This document shows, in pieces, positions 46,736-58,959 of a stretch of DNA of 64,000 bases. The stretch lies in contig JAUIRK010000110.1 of the NCBI GenBank assembly GCA_030549495.1, forward strand, positions 434,001 through 498,000. Direction: 5' to 3'. The stretch comes from Nectonema munidae (Eukaryota > Nematomorpha > Nectonematoida > Nectonematidae). The number at the start of each line of letters is the position of its first letter. The first letter of the stretch is position 1. The notes under the pieces were generated by a model, which ran no database searches, was not told where the DNA came from, and was given only the letters and a program-made list of their open reading frames with translations. The position numbers and the translations under genes are program-made.

Positions 46736-46890
46736 CTTGTTTGACTCAGCGTCGTAAAAAATCCCTCTGTATTACATTCCTTTTCAACGCAGAGTGAATT
46801 AGCTTCACGTATTGGAAGGCATTCCATGTTGATCCTTTTAAACAAAGTTTTTTGTCCTTGAGACCAATGAGAAGACCATTTTAAACTCGT
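46736..46890 (-). CDS. Candidate exon, minus strand
   Basis: About 51 open codons (HWSQGQKTLFKRINMECLPI, then REANSLCVEKECNTEGFF) end at a donor AAG|GTCAGT at 46,735. It leaves two bases of an unfinished codon, so it cannot join directly to the exon at 42,860, which needs phase 0. An intermediate exon would be required. The acceptor is uncertain. The Cys-x4-Cys stretch hints at a structured domain I cannot name. Confidence 0.3.
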
Positions 46891-47436
46891 CTGTTGTTCT
46901 CATAAATCAGGCATATCACATCCCAGGTGTATAAGCAGAAAATTAGCAGAAGAATTGCTTTATCCATGTTTTGTGAAGACATTGCATAATTATATGGCCA
47001 AATGTCATCAAAACAAAATAAGCCATACAAAGAGATATCTTTTATCCTAGTTCAAAGTTTGATTTATAAAAAAATCTATATTTGTTATGTAAATACTAGT
47101 TAGCAAACGTTTTTATGAGCAATGTTGACGTCTTGCTTTTCAAATAAAAAAATAATAGTGTAATAAACATCAGAGTACGTAAATGTGACTTTAGGGTACT
47201 TTTTTGATTCACCATCTCTACTACTTGGTTCCAGTTTATCTATATCTCATGTAAAAATAAAGACAAAATCTGGTTGATTGAACCTGTTTCTTCATTTCAT
47301 TATAATTAATTTTTCGTTTTCCTAATCGTAATCATCATGAAGAGAGCACACACTAACTTGAAAGACGATCTTTGAAACTTTTCCATTGAAGATATTATAT
47401 AATAGCAAAAATAGCAACTGAAGTGAAGAAAACTTT
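46891..47436. other. No recognisable feature
   Basis: AT-rich spacer before the LINE tail. Confidence 0.5.
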
Positions 47437-49480
47437 AGTTGTTGTTTGAAAGCACATATTCTTGCCAAAATCTGAGAGTAAGATCCTCATCTCGCTTCCC
47501 GTCTCTATTACAACCTGGCCAGTAATTGCGCTACTTTGAGGCAGTTTCACTAGAGATCCTAGGGATTCAGAGTAGTGTGGACGTATGGGCATGTGAATAT
47601 GTGCTTGATGTCGTGTGCATGATATTGACAGAATGAACATTCTTGTGTTGGTTGGAGAGATTTTGTAAAATAAAATTTTGTGGGTTGGAGTTGAGTAGGG
47701 GTGATTTGTTCTCTCAAAGTTGTGAGAAGATTCTTCTGGTGTAATGGGGAAGTGCTTGTTAATTGTTGTCGATTGTGGGAGTTGGTTTGCAGGTGATTTT
47801 ATTGAGGCTTCTTTGGTGTAATGAACTATTTGTGTGTGTATTCCTGACATGTTATGTTTAATGATTACACTTGAAGTTGTGTGTTTATGTTTAGTGTATA
47901 GTTGATGTTATGGTGAATTGTTTGTTTTTTTGCATCTAGGTTGTTTGAGTTGTGTTCTAAGGTGATGTAGAGCAGTGTTTCTCAACGAGGGCCATATGGC
48001 CCCTTGGGGGCCACAGAGAAAATTCTGGGAGCCAATCCTTTAATATGGAGAAACATGAAAATATTTTTACTTGCTTTTCCTACATCTTATTTAGTTGAGT
48101 CAGGCTTTAGCAGAGTGATCCAACGGCTGTCAAAAACTCGAAATCGCCTCGAAATAGAAAAAAGAGGAGAAACTTTAAATCCAAATGTTGATAATCTAGT
48201 AGAACTACACGAATCACAAGCTTCTCATTAAAACAATCCAGCAGAGAACTTTTTTACAAGGTACTTATTTTGTTTGAAAAAAGAAAAATTTAAATCCACA
48301 TCTAAAAAAGGGGTCATGGCAATTTAGGCCACAGCTAAAATAAGGTTAAGAAATACTGGTGGTTTGGATGTAATGTTTTTTGTCTGAGTTGTGATGCGAG
48401 AAGTTGCATGCGATCTTCTATAGAAGTAGTATTTGAGTAAGTGTTGAGTCCGTTGTGTGTTTTGTATTATTTCTAATTTTGTTTACTGTTTGTAGATCTT
48501 ATGGGCGACCATATAGGGCTTGCATATTCCAGGATTGGACGTGTGGTTGTTTTGTATGTAGTTAGTAGAGCTTCTTTATTTTTACCCCAGTCTGGATGTA
48601 AGGGCTTTCAATATGTTGATGGTTTTTTGAGCTTTCTGTGCTGTGTTTGTTGAAGGTGAGTTTCGGGTCAGAAGTTTGTTTCGTTCTTTAGCAGTTCGTA
48701 TTTTTTGGTTGTCGCGGTGTAGGCTAAGTGTAGTAATGTACTTCGCTGAGTCTGTAGTGAAAAGTAGACTGGTAATTTGGTGAGCTTGAGTTTAAGTTGG
48801 TTTCGTTCATCCATTTGTGTAATATTTGTTAGTATGGTTGTATATTACGTTGGGTAATATGTCTTCTTGTGCTAGGTGAGTATAGTTATGTCATCTGTGG
48901 AAGGTACTAGTGTAACCAGTCGTGGCGGATTTGGAATGTCAGATAAGTATACGATGAAAAGAGTAGATGATAAGATTCCTCCTTGTGGTACTTCTGATTT
49001 TATGTTATTTAGTCTTGATTTAATAGTATTATATAGAGTGTATTGTTTTCTTCCTTTTAGGTAGTTTGCTATGTATTTGATGCTTCTGTTTGGAATGTTT
49101 GTATTATAACGATGTGTAGAAGAACGGTGTAAAAAGCTTTTAACCGCTCGAGAGCTATGGTTATGGTGCGTTTCGGTGGTTTCTTTTTGCTGAATCCATT
49201 CGTTAGGACGCTAATGATTGCCTGAAGCGCTGTAGTTGTAGAATGCCTTTTTTGAAAACATGGTGTTTTAGTAAATTGATCCTTGGTGTGATGTACGTAA
49301 ATACTATTTTGTCAAGCATATTGGCTATCGTAGATAGGAGTAATATAGGTCTGTATGAGGAGCATTCCCTTATGTCTATATTTGGTTTTGGAATTGGAAT
49401 GATTTTGTTGTCTTCCAGATGTGTTTTATAACGTTACGGTTGAGATATAAATTGAAGATTTTTGTAAGGTTTGGATTCCG
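47437..49480 (-). mobile_element. Jockey-like CAA-tailed LINE, copy B, interrupted by a small hAT
   Basis: Read on the minus strand from 49,480: NLTKIFNLYL, then IWKTT and PIPKPN, wording of RT block 2 (STALQAIISVLTNGF-like), KYIANYLKGRKQYTLYN near 49,060, PQGGILSSTLFIVYLSDIP near 48,960, and a PILEYASPIWSP-like stretch near 48,510. The C-terminal knuckle follows on the far side of the hAT insert (HDIKHIFTCPY-like frame near 47,600). The minus-strand end is CAACAAC at 47,437-47,448, matching the tail of copies A and C. Many stops and shifts make it old. Confidence 0.7.
47973..48358 (+). mobile_element. Small hAT element 3 inside LINE copy B
   Basis: The ends are CAGTGTTTCTCAAC and, inward, CAGTATTTCTTAAC (12 of 14 match). 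A 75-codon frame at 48,004-48,231 reads FPTSYLVESGFSRVIQRLSK, TRNRLEIEKRGE and DNLVELHESQASH, the extreme C-terminus of ZBED5/SCAND3-type hAT transposases. The element is therefore a deletion derivative keeping both ends and the dimerisation tail. No clear 8-bp duplication remains. Confidence 0.75.
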
Positions 49481-50934
49481 AAAAAGGGATTCCGGTCTCC
49501 AAAAAGGGAGATTTAAGCCCATGCTACAAATTCTAATTGGGTTTTAGGTTTTATAAAAAACGGAAGTTTCATACACAGACTTTATCATATATGATTAAAT
49601 TTTGTGTGGGTGTTTACTACATAAAAACAGATATGGTCGATAATTATCAACTCTGTATTATTATTATGTAGTGAAATAATATGACGATTAATCCAAAAAG
49701 TAGAAAAGGTAGAACGTTGTACGGATGATGTGCTTTGCGAATCTTTCTCCAAAATAATGTTTCCAGAAATTTGGCATTTGTTATCAGAGCCAAACAGTGC
49801 ATGTTTACAGTGCATGGACATACCTTTCACTTATAGTAACCTCATAAGATAGTTTCTACCCACTCGGTACTTATGTTCGAAGCTTTAGGTATATCAAACG
49901 AAATTACCCCAGCTAATTTAGTTTGATATGAAGCAAATGTCTCCTACACAAAACCATACTCCCTACTTCTATCCAGACGCGGTACGCATTTCCTGTCAAA
50001 AACTAACCTCCTCACCCCAAGCATCGATAATGTACCCAAGCAGCCCTTCTCCCTCTATTATAAGTGTTTACTGTTTGATAAAGGAAAGTTGTCTTTGCGA
50101 AACACATCGCTTAAACATTGCTCCATCTATTTTGCATTCCACCGGCTCGTCTAAACCCTATAATGGAAAAACGTATCACACGTGTCAAATCTTTTTACGG
50201 TAAAAAGAGTTCTATTAAATAAAATCATATTTGGAAATATTATTGCAATTTTTTGATCTGGGCGGGTGAAAAAAACTTTGCGTAGTGCGGATCATGAAGG
50301 ATTCAGGATTATTGAAATAAATGTAAACAAAAAAATTGTCCACACGATAAAGGATTGTGCTTTCAGACTTTCGAAATAAAGAGGGTTGGTCTTATTATGC
50401 GGTGATCGCGAACAATCACAGAATCAATACATCATCACGAAAAGAAAGGAACACGCATTCATGGCACGCACGCAGTGAAAGTATATTCACTGCTACTATA
50501 TTCCTGCTACTAAGGAATGCTACTATATTCCTTGTACGAAAAAGAGCGTGCAAACTAACTTTTATATTCTTTATAAGAAAGATAGGGGATGAAGAATGAA
50601 AAATAGTTAGAGCTTCGATTCATGATTATAATAGCAAGACTTAAAGTTGAAATGAGTTTAAAAATTTCAAGTAAATAAATAATAAGGTAACTATATACGA
50701 TTTATTTTGTTAGACGAATGAGTGTACCAACTCTTTTATTTCAATGCTCATTCATTAGAAGCTAAGGACGAGGCAAGCAAATTTTTGTTATATTTTTATA
50801 TCTTTAAATATAATAAATTTGTTGAAAAACATTTATATTAATCTTGAAAATGGGGCTGAAAAAAGCATGAGTAAATAATAAGGGAAATGTTATGTTTGTT
50901 TTAAGTGTTCTCACCCTCTTCTAACAAACGCAAT
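49481..50934. other. Exon-like patches on the minus strand, otherwise unassigned
   Basis: Between 50,165 and 49,830 the minus strand shows several protein-like open stretches in different frames: LDEPVECKIDGAMFKRCVSQ, EGLLGYIIDAWGEEVSF and ETFASYQTKLAGVISFDIPK. GC content is higher than in the flanks. On the plus strand a 91-codon frame covers 49,928-50,203. I cannot decide between a pseudogene, small exons with very short introns, or chance. Confidence 0.25.
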
Positions 50935-51110
50935 ACCTTATGTTGGTCAGGTGTTAGTATTGTGTGAGCCATTGTGTGAAAAGTTGTTCAGTGTTATGAC
51001 TGTTTTAACTGGAAAGTGGAGTTAGCGGTTATTGCCAAGTGGAGGTCAATGGAGATTCATTAGCTCTGAGTTGTGCCGGTGTGTGTTGTTTGGAATGATA
51101 AAGTGGTAGC
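50935..51110 (-). mobile_element. Possible LINE C-terminal scrap
   Basis: Minus strand TPAQLRANESPLTSTWQ resembles LAQLRTNKSPLLREYL in LINE copy A just before the zinc knuckle. Short, with no knuckle visible. Confidence 0.3.
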
Positions 51111-51935
51111 GGTATGTTGATCAATTTATTTGGGTAACGTGCTCTATACTTTTGAGCAGGAAGAAATTTCTAGTTTTAGTGTGTAGGTTGTTGAATAAAC
51201 GGTTCACCAATACAGTACAGAAAGCTACAAACAAATCACACCGAATCATTAATAAACAACTACAAAAACTCACCAAACCACACATACACATCCCGACAAT
51301 AGACACAGAACAAGCCATCCACAACATCAAATCACTAGGACCAGACCAAATCGCTAACATACACAGCAAACATCTCGGACCCAAGGCTATTAATCTCCTT
51401 ACATGGATCTATCACCTGTAGCCAAAACTTTAGAAAAGCTTACATACCCAACACCACACATCAACATGGATTTAAGAAAATGCATTCTACTACAACAGCC
51501 CGTCAATCTATTCACAACATTATTGCAGAAGGTTTCAACAAAAAGAAACCCTTTCACCGCAACATCACAACAGCATTAGATCTAAGCAACGCCTTTGACA
51601 CACTCGATATCCATCTTCGCATACACAAAATCATCCACAAAACAAACATTAACACTCAATATGCCAGATTTCTAGCTGACTATCTACGCGGCAAAAACAC
51701 TTATACAAAACAAACACTACTCTCACGCGCACGCCACATACGTATAGGGTAGGGTATGCCATACTATTGCACTTTTAAATTATGGTTTGGTGTGTAACTT
51801 TCCTAATGTATATTAGTTAATGCAATATGGTAACGTAAAAAAATTTAGCTACCAGGAAATGCAATTTTGTTTTACATATTTTGCAAAATTTTTTAAATCT
51901 ATTTTTTTTTTAGAATTTTTTGTTTAATTTTTAAA

Positions 51936-54290
51936 CATGTCTGCTTTTGTTCCAAAAAAACTCGTCTTTCTTTTAATACTAATCTCAGCATTTATCTTGG
52001 AGGTCCCAAGGACTTTTTTTTCTTCAGAATTTCCAACTTTAAAAGATTTATTTTTATACAACAAAACCTCATATCCATGCAAGATCAAAATGTAAAAAAT
52101 GTTAACTTGTATAAAATTTTTTTGAAAGTAGCTGAAAAATTATTATTAAACGATGGTCTGAATCAAATAGTGACTTTAAAGAACAAGGGATTTGTAGATA
52201 AAAAAGCATCCAACAACGAATTAATCGAGCTTGGTCCGTTTTTTCTTTAATATCAAAAAATAAAGCTACAAAATTTATAAAAAAAATTTGGGAACCAAAA
52301 CTTGAAAAACTATTTGATTTAACTTTTTATAGATGTCTTACTGTTCTTTGTAAAGAAGACAATACTTATTGTAAAGATTCTGATCAACGTATTTGTAATT
52401 GTGAATTAAAAATGAAACTACCTAAAAAAGAATTATTTTGGATAAAAAATCAACGTGAAAAACATGGAAGCATCTCTTCGATGCAAGAAGTTAATTTAGA
52501 TGTTAAAGAAACATACGAGATGAATAAAAAATAGACGTATAATAGTCAATGAACACAAAAAATTGAAACGTCAACAAAAAAACGACAAAGATTTACACTC
52601 AAGCAATCTAATAGCTCAATTTCTGAATCAGATGATACCGATAAAATAGAGAGTAAAACATCGTTATGACATAATGAAGAATGAGATGACTGACTTAACT
52701 GAAAAACCTAACTTTTTAAAAAGAAATTATTTAAATATAAATAATGCTGCAGTTGCTTCTGTAACGTTTGGAGTATCATCCACCGCAACGGCTGCTATCA
52801 TTAACGGGTTTTTAAACGATTTTATCACAGTTGGACATTTAAATTCAAATCAATTACATCTTATTTGTGATAGTAAAAATGTTTTTCGTGCTAAGAATCG
52901 CGCTATAAATTTGTCTATTTTAAATGAAAATTTTAAGTTGAAAAAACATGCAGTTACTGGTATTTTTATTGACAGTAGAAATGACACAACATTGATTTTA
53001 TCGTATGACTTCAATTTATAAAAAAGTATTTATCAAAGAAAATCATATGACTGTGAATGAAGAACCTGAAGGAAGATATTTAACACATTATACTGTTGAC
53101 GCTGATCTAGGAACTAAATCCTCTTTGAAATATGCTCGTGGCTTATACGACTAGTTAAAAGCAAATAAAACGGATTAAAGTCTTGAGTTTATCGGCAGTG
53201 ATACAACAAATTTTATGTCGAGACGGAAAATAGAATTTTAAAACTGGTTGAAGAACTTTTAGGAAGAAGACTATTGCGCTCTTATTGTTTTCTTCATACT
53301 AATGAACTTCCTTTTTGTCATATTGTTTCCAAACTTGATGGACCAACATCTTCAGATAAAGGCTGGAGTGGCGCAATTGGTAAGCTTTTTTTAAAGTTGA
53401 AGTTCTTTAAGAAAATTATAGTTTTGAAGCTATTCCACTTTTTGAGCCGATTATTGAAATTGAAGAAAATGTTTTGAAAAAGATGAGCTAAGAAGCATCT
53501 TAGCTTGCAAACTTGATTCTAAAAGAGAAGCCTATAAATGTAGTCCTTTATCTCACAGTAGATGAAAAAAGTTGAGTTGTAGTATGAGATGTTTACTTTT
53601 GTACATGAGAAATCATAATTTTGATAGTGAAAGAACAAAAGTCCTGAAATTACTTGCGACATGGGTAACTCAAGTATATTTACCAATGTTTTTCGAAATT
53701 AAAATTAAACATAATATTAAATATGTTCCAAATCACTAAATTATTTCGACTTTGGCAAAAACAAGACGAACTAATCACAAATATCTCAAAACCTTACCTT
53801 TTGAGGGAGTCATGGTGGGCTCATGCAGAAAACGTGCTTCTTTTTTTACTTTGTTCTGAAAGTGTAGAAGATAGAACTTTTGCTATTGATAAAACTAAGA
53901 AATTGCAAAGAGTATGGTTTTTGTGACACAGGACCATACAAGGTTCCAAGTACAGTGAATCTCAATGCTAATGCTATCAAAATGCTTATAGACTGGAATA
54001 AAGGTAACACAGCCCATTTTCACAGTAAAAATGTTTTTACAAGAGCTTCATAATTTAAAGAATTTTCTATTAAAAATTTCTCCATATTGTTTAGACACAG
54101 AGAGTTGTGAATGAGCAGTAAATCTTGTTTCAGGTGCAGCTGAATTAGATTGTGGATGGAAAAAACGAGATGGTTTTATCAAGACTCGAATTCAAAAGAA
54201 AAAGAAAGATTTATTTGGTATCGCATTCATTATCCAGCAACATGCAGACTACAAGATATTAAACATCAATTTTATATACACAAATTAAAA
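51936..54290 (+). pseudogene. Transposase-like protein of the TA-flanked element, broken
   Basis: Landmarks appear in order but in several frames: LSIYLGGPKDF and SEFPTLKDLF near 51,985-52,045; FYRCLTVLCKEDNTYC with DQRICNCELK near 52,325-52,415 (a Cys cluster that may bind zinc); KLPKKELFWIKNQREKHG near 52,415-52,470; NAAVASVTFGVSSTATAA near 52,742-52,795; LRSYCFLHTNELPFCHIVS then KLDGPTSSDKGWSGAIG near 53,272-53,385; CWGAA-type SGAAELDCGWKKRDGFIKTR near 54,130-54,190. This order is familiar from uncharacterised transposon proteins of insects and cnidarians (memory, not checked). The longest single frame is 115 codons (52,674-53,021). Multiple stops and shifts make the copy inactive. I do not assign catalytic residues. 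Confidence 0.5.
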
Positions 54291-54577
54291 CAAACGTAGT
54301 ATATAATAAACATAAAAAATTGACAATGAGATAGATAACAAGTACTTCAAAAGGTTTGTATAATTTTATGTATATAAATAGAGAAAAGGGCCTTATTTAA
54401 ATAGCAAAAAATATTTTTATGATCTTTTAAATACAAAAAAATATTTTTTTGTTTGAATTTTGGTAAATAAACTATTTTTTTAATTTTCTGATGATTTCTA
54501 TATAATTCTATATACCAAATATTCATTTTGATTCCCTGTAGCTAAACGTCATTTTTTTTTAATTTCTTTTTGCTACT

Positions 54578-54778
54578 TGTAATGTGTTACTTCAAGCTCT
54601 TCTGCTTAGTACATTTCACTCGTATATTCTTACCTCAAACACCTTCTTCATATTCAATTCGCTTGTACTAATTGTTATGTTGTGCTATATATATTCAATG
54701 ATATCGTTTCGTTAGTTTAATTCTTACTTGAATAAAGCTTGTTAAGCCTCACAACCTGTATGTAAGTTGTTTATCTCA
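54578..54778 (+). repeat. 5' LTR of the gypsy element
   Basis: About 201 bp, beginning TGTAATGTGTTAC and ending ATCTCA. It contains AATAAAGC (a likely poly(A) signal) and a TATATATATTC stretch. It differs from the 3' LTR at a handful of positions. Confidence 0.85.
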
Positions 54779-54780
54779 AT

Positions 54781-54853
54781 TTATTCAAGTAAGAATTAAA
54801 CTAACGAAACGATATCATTGAATATATATATAACAAAACATAACAATTAGTAC
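54781..54853 (-). repeat. Inverted LTR segment beside the 5' LTR
   Basis: Seventy-three bases are the reverse complement of the LTR part at 54,665-54,735, so the two can fold into a long hairpin with a ~45-base loop. In its few variable positions it resembles the 3' LTR more than the 5' LTR. Confidence 0.85.
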
Positions 54854-57609
54854 AAAAAAAATCATGTAAATTTTACATGATTACGAAAAAGCTATCCAGA
54901 AGTTAAGTTCTTCGACTACTCAAAGTTATCAACTAAGTTATTCTACTAAAAACGATGCATACAGCGCTAATGTGCTAGTTTTTATAGAACTTAATGGTAT
55001 GAAAGTCAAAGCTTTAATGGATACTCGCTCCACAGATTCATACGTGTCTAGTCAGATTGTGAAGCAACTTAAAGTAAAAGTTTTTCCATGTCAGCACAAA
55101 GTGGGTTTTGCTTTAATAAATCATATCTCGTTAACGGAAGGTTTTTGCCTAGTTCAATTAAAAGCTTTTGAAAATGAGTATACGCAAATTAAGCTCCTCG
55201 TTATGAAGAATTTGGTTACTGATGTTATACTTGGTGAAGATTTTATGAAGCGTCATGATAGTGTCACTTTCAATTTTGATGGAAATGGTAATAAACTCAT
55301 CATTGCAGCTCTAAAGCCACTTAATGTTATGTCTCCTGCTCTTTTTTCATTTCTGTCTGATGACTGCCAACCTATAGCTACTAAAAGCAGGTTTTACTCA
55401 AAAGAAGATAGAGAGTTTATCCGTTCTGAACGACATTATAGAGGAAAGCCAATCTCCTTGGCGAGCACAGGTAATTGTCACTAAGTAGGATAATCACAAA
55501 AAGAGAATGGTGGTTGACTACAGTAAAACAATAAACCGTTTTACAAAACTCGATGCTTATCCGTTACCTAGAATAGACACCATGATCAACGAACTTGCAA
55601 AATATCGCTTCTTCAGTACTTTGGATCTTAAAGCAGCATACCATCAAATTAAAATACGAAAAGAGGATAGACCTTTTACAGCTTTTCAATCTGGATCCAG
55701 GTTATATCATTTTAAACGCATGCCGTTTGGTTTGACGAATGCCGTACCAGCTTTCCAACGAATAATGGATCTAATGGTGAGTGAAAATAAACTCAAAGGT
55801 ACCTATGTCTTCATTGATAATGTTACAATTGCTGGAATGACGCTTGAAGAGCATGATGAAAACTTAAAAGACTTCTTGCGAGTTGCAAAGAGTTTGGACA
55901 TTACTTTCAACGAAACAAAGTCTCAAATCTCTAAGGATCAAATCACTTTATTAGGTTATTGCACCAAGAATAAAAGTATTCAACCTGACCCAGCACGTGT
56001 TCAGCCTTTACTTGATTTACCTATCCCAACGACGGAGAAAGCACTGAAAAGGGTGATTGGACTCTTTGCTTATTACGCGAGATGGATACCATCATACTCT
56101 GATCACGCCTACCCGCTTATACATTCTTGTGTTCTGTTGAAAGATGAAGCTATTCGATCTTTTGAAAAACTGAAAGAGCTTCTAGCACAGGCAACTTTAG
56201 CTGATATTGACGAAGCTGCACCTTTCACAGTAGAAACAGACGCGAGCGAGTTTGCAGTTTCTGCCACTTTGAACCAAAATAAAAAGCCAGTAGCCTTCTA
56301 TGCAAAAACGTTTTCAAAGATAGAGACAAAATATGCTTCTGTAGAGAAAGAAGCTTGCGCTATCATTGAAGCTTTAAGATGGCGTCACTTTTTGATGGGC
56401 AAAAAGTTCCATATTATTACAGATCAAAAGTCAGTTTCCTTCATGTTCGATAGTAAGCAGGTAGGCAAGATCAAAAATGAAAAGATATTCAGATGGCGTT
56501 TGGAACTTAGCTCCCATGACTTTGATATTGTATACCGATGAGGCGCTGAAAATGATCCTGCAGACACCTTTTCAAGAGTTTTTTGCATGCATTCAGACAA
56601 TAAATTAAAAGCTTTGCACTCTGATCTCTGCCACCCCGGAGTAACCCGGCTTTATCATTTCGTTCGTTGTAAGAACCTTGCATTCTCTTTAGATGTCAAA
56701 AACGTGGTAAGAAGATGTAATATCTGTGCTGAAGTTAAACCAAAATTCTACAACCCTGTGAAGCAAACCTTGATAAAAGCTACAAAGCCCTGGGAAAGAT
56801 TAAGTATCGACTTTAAAGGACCTGTTCCTAGTGATACCAAAAATTGCTACTTTCTAACCATTATTGATGAATTCTCTCGTTTTCCTTTCGCCTTCCCATG
56901 TCAGGATACTAGCTCTGTTACAGCTAAAAATTTCTTTATAGAATTATTTTCTATTTTTGGTAAACCACAGTGATAGAGGTACTGCCTTTATGTCTCGGGG
57001 TTTTAAAACTTTTTTATTGAACTTAGGAATTTCTAGCAGCAACAACACTCGTTACAATCCAACTGGAAATGGGCAATGTGAACGTTACAACGGAATAATA
57101 TGGAAAGCAATAGAACTGGAACTGTATTCCAAAGGAAGACGAATTGGTCATGGGAAAATGTTTTGAGGGAAGCATTGCATGCTATTCGTTCTCTTTTGTG
57201 TACCACAACTGGTTCAACTCCACATGAACGTTTGTTTAAACACTCCCGCAATAGTTACACTGGCAACTCATTACCTTCATGGCTGCTGTCTCCAGGCAAT
57301 GTGTTTTTGAAGAAACATCCGAGAACTTCTAAATATGAGCCTCTAGTGGAAAAAGTTGAATGCGTTGATACAACTCCTACTTATGCTCATGTAAAATTTC
57401 CAAATGGAAGAATAACTTCAGTACCCTTGAAAGACTTGGCTCCTTGCAATCAAGAATAAGATGCGCATATGGTGACTGAGGGTGAATCTCAATCCGACGA
57501 AGCTTCTGTAATTCCTAGTGTAGAGACGGACAACATCAGAAGGTACCCTGAAAGAATAAGAAAGCCCCACGAGCGATTGGGTATTGATGAAACTTAATGG
57601 AGGGGTGAA

Positions 57610-57834
57610 TGTAATGTGTTACCTCAATCTCTTCTGCTTAGTACATTTCACTCGTATATTCTTACCTCGAGCACCTTCTTCATATTCAATTACGCTTGTA
57701 CTAATTGTTATGTTTTGCTATATATATATTCAATGATATCGTTTCGTTAGTTTAATTCTTACTTGAATAAAGCTTGTTAAGCCTCACAACCTGTATGTAA
57801 GTTGTTTATCTTTCTATTTATCTCATTTATCTCA
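57610..57834 (+). repeat. 3' LTR of the gypsy element
   Basis: About 225 bp, same start and end as the 5' LTR, with a small expansion of TTTATCTCA-like repeats near its end. Preceded by the purine-rich GGAGGGGTGAA. Confidence 0.85.
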
Positions 57835-58959
57835 CTACTTTTTCATTGTTTATATGCAGAGTAATTTACAAACGTGCAACTCTTTATTTTAAAATTTTTA
57901 TCTTTTTTAAAGGTATGACATACCCTAACAGGGGTACCACAAGGGAGCTCCCTCGCCCCAATACGATTCAGCATTTACATGAGCGACATGCCTACTCCCA
58001 CCAACAACCTAGTTTACCGTTTTACTTACGCAGACGGTATCACAATTACATCCACTAACCAAAGGATCACATAAGCCACTCTCAACGCACAAACATAGAT
58101 CGACTATATACACAAATGGCTCATTGATAATAAATTTGAACGTAACCACACAAAGTCACAAGCAACACTCTTTACACAATATAATTCTGAACACAAGACA
58201 AAACTCAACATAAAAATCAAGAACACTATCATAGACACTAACACACACCTAAAATGCTAATCATCATATTCGACTCCAAACTCACATACAAGAGACACAT
58301 ACTCAACACCAAAGAATCAATATACTCAATATACTCAACACAAAGAAATCATAACAAATACATATAAAGTTATAACACTTCCAATCTTAGAGTACGGTTC
58401 CACTATTAACATACACATTTCTAACATCAGAGTCAAAGCCGCCAACATACTTCACCCCCTTCACAACCTCTACACTGCCCCACGGGCCACACCCGACAGA
58501 TACATGAAAAGCACACTCTTTAACAACAAAAACAACAATATTTTACAACACCACCACTGCCCTCAGCAACCAAACAATCCACATACAAGCGTTCACCAAT
58601 TACCTCAATTCACTATCAATCTTCTTAACTCTACACCCCCGCCATACATTAATCTGAAGAATCTTTGCCAATCAAAAGCACCAACCTCCTCTCAGAATGG
58701 AAAAACAAACTAGGATCATCTCCTCCTCAAACCACCATAATACATCATTAAATACAATATTCCTATATACTAACATTACACCCAGATTTAGATATTTAAA
58801 AAAAACTTATTTGCAAAAGCGGCCCGGTCGCCGCTTCTGGTGATAACAAGATATGGAGGTCAACAACAACAACGAGAAATTCCTATTTTCTTTACATTAC
58901 GTTTAAGTTCATAAAGTTATTTGAAAATTTCAGGAATGATTGGCGAGTATAAGTGTTAG

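Larger units (their letters stand above)
54578..57834 (+). mobile_element. Ty3/gypsy LTR retrotransposon, broken
   Basis: A fossil element with both LTRs and a 5-bp target duplication CTACT (54,573-54,577 and 57,835-57,839). Parts in order: aspartic protease-like region (about 55.0-55.4 kb), reverse transcriptase (55.5-56.2 kb, LDLKAAYHQIKI and MPFGLTNA visible), RNase H (56.2-56.5 kb), integrase with zinc-binding head and catalytic core (56.6-57.2 kb), a chromodomain-less C-terminal tail, and a purine-rich tract just before the 3' LTR. I see no gag. The protease-RT-RNase H-integrase order and wording place it in Ty3/gypsy, perhaps near the CsRn1 group. It is broken, with about four breaks in pol. 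LTR divergence of a few percent suggests a moderately young insertion. Confidence 0.9.
51747..57925 (+). mobile_element. TA-flanked DNA transposon of unresolved superfamily, interrupted by a gypsy element
   Basis: The left end is GGGTAGGGTATGCCATAC and the right end, inward, GGGTATGTCATACC, so TIRs of ~13 bp (GGGTATGYCATAC). TA lies at 51,745-51,746 and 57,926-57,927. Taking it out with one TA restores the LINE frame, which fixes both ends. Without the nested gypsy it is ~2.9 kb with one transposase-like gene. TA targets are used by Tc1/mariner, ISL2EU and a few others, but the protein matches none I can name. Confidence 0.7.
51128..58873 (+). mobile_element. Jockey-like CAA-tailed LINE, copy C, interrupted
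   Basis: The left part (to 51,746) carries SLGPDQIANIHSKHLGPKAI near 51,330, then HQHGFKKMHSTTTARQSIHN near 51,465 and RNITTALDLSNAFDTLDIHL near 51,565. The right part (from 57,926) resumes with TGVPQGS, MSDMPTPTNNLVY, a YADG form of the YADD box near 58,030, and ITITSTNQR. It ends in a hairpin AAGCGGC/GCCGCTT near 58,817-58,836 and (CAA)4 at 58,861-58,872. The block between RT motifs 1 and 2 is deleted. Joining 51,744 to 57,928 minus one TA restores HIRI-TGVPQG. The copy has many stops. Confidence 0.75.

Noticed and set aside
49928-50203. Plus-strand 91-codon gene
   Set aside because: No homology, no splice or poly(A) context, and the opposite strand shows equally plausible peptides.
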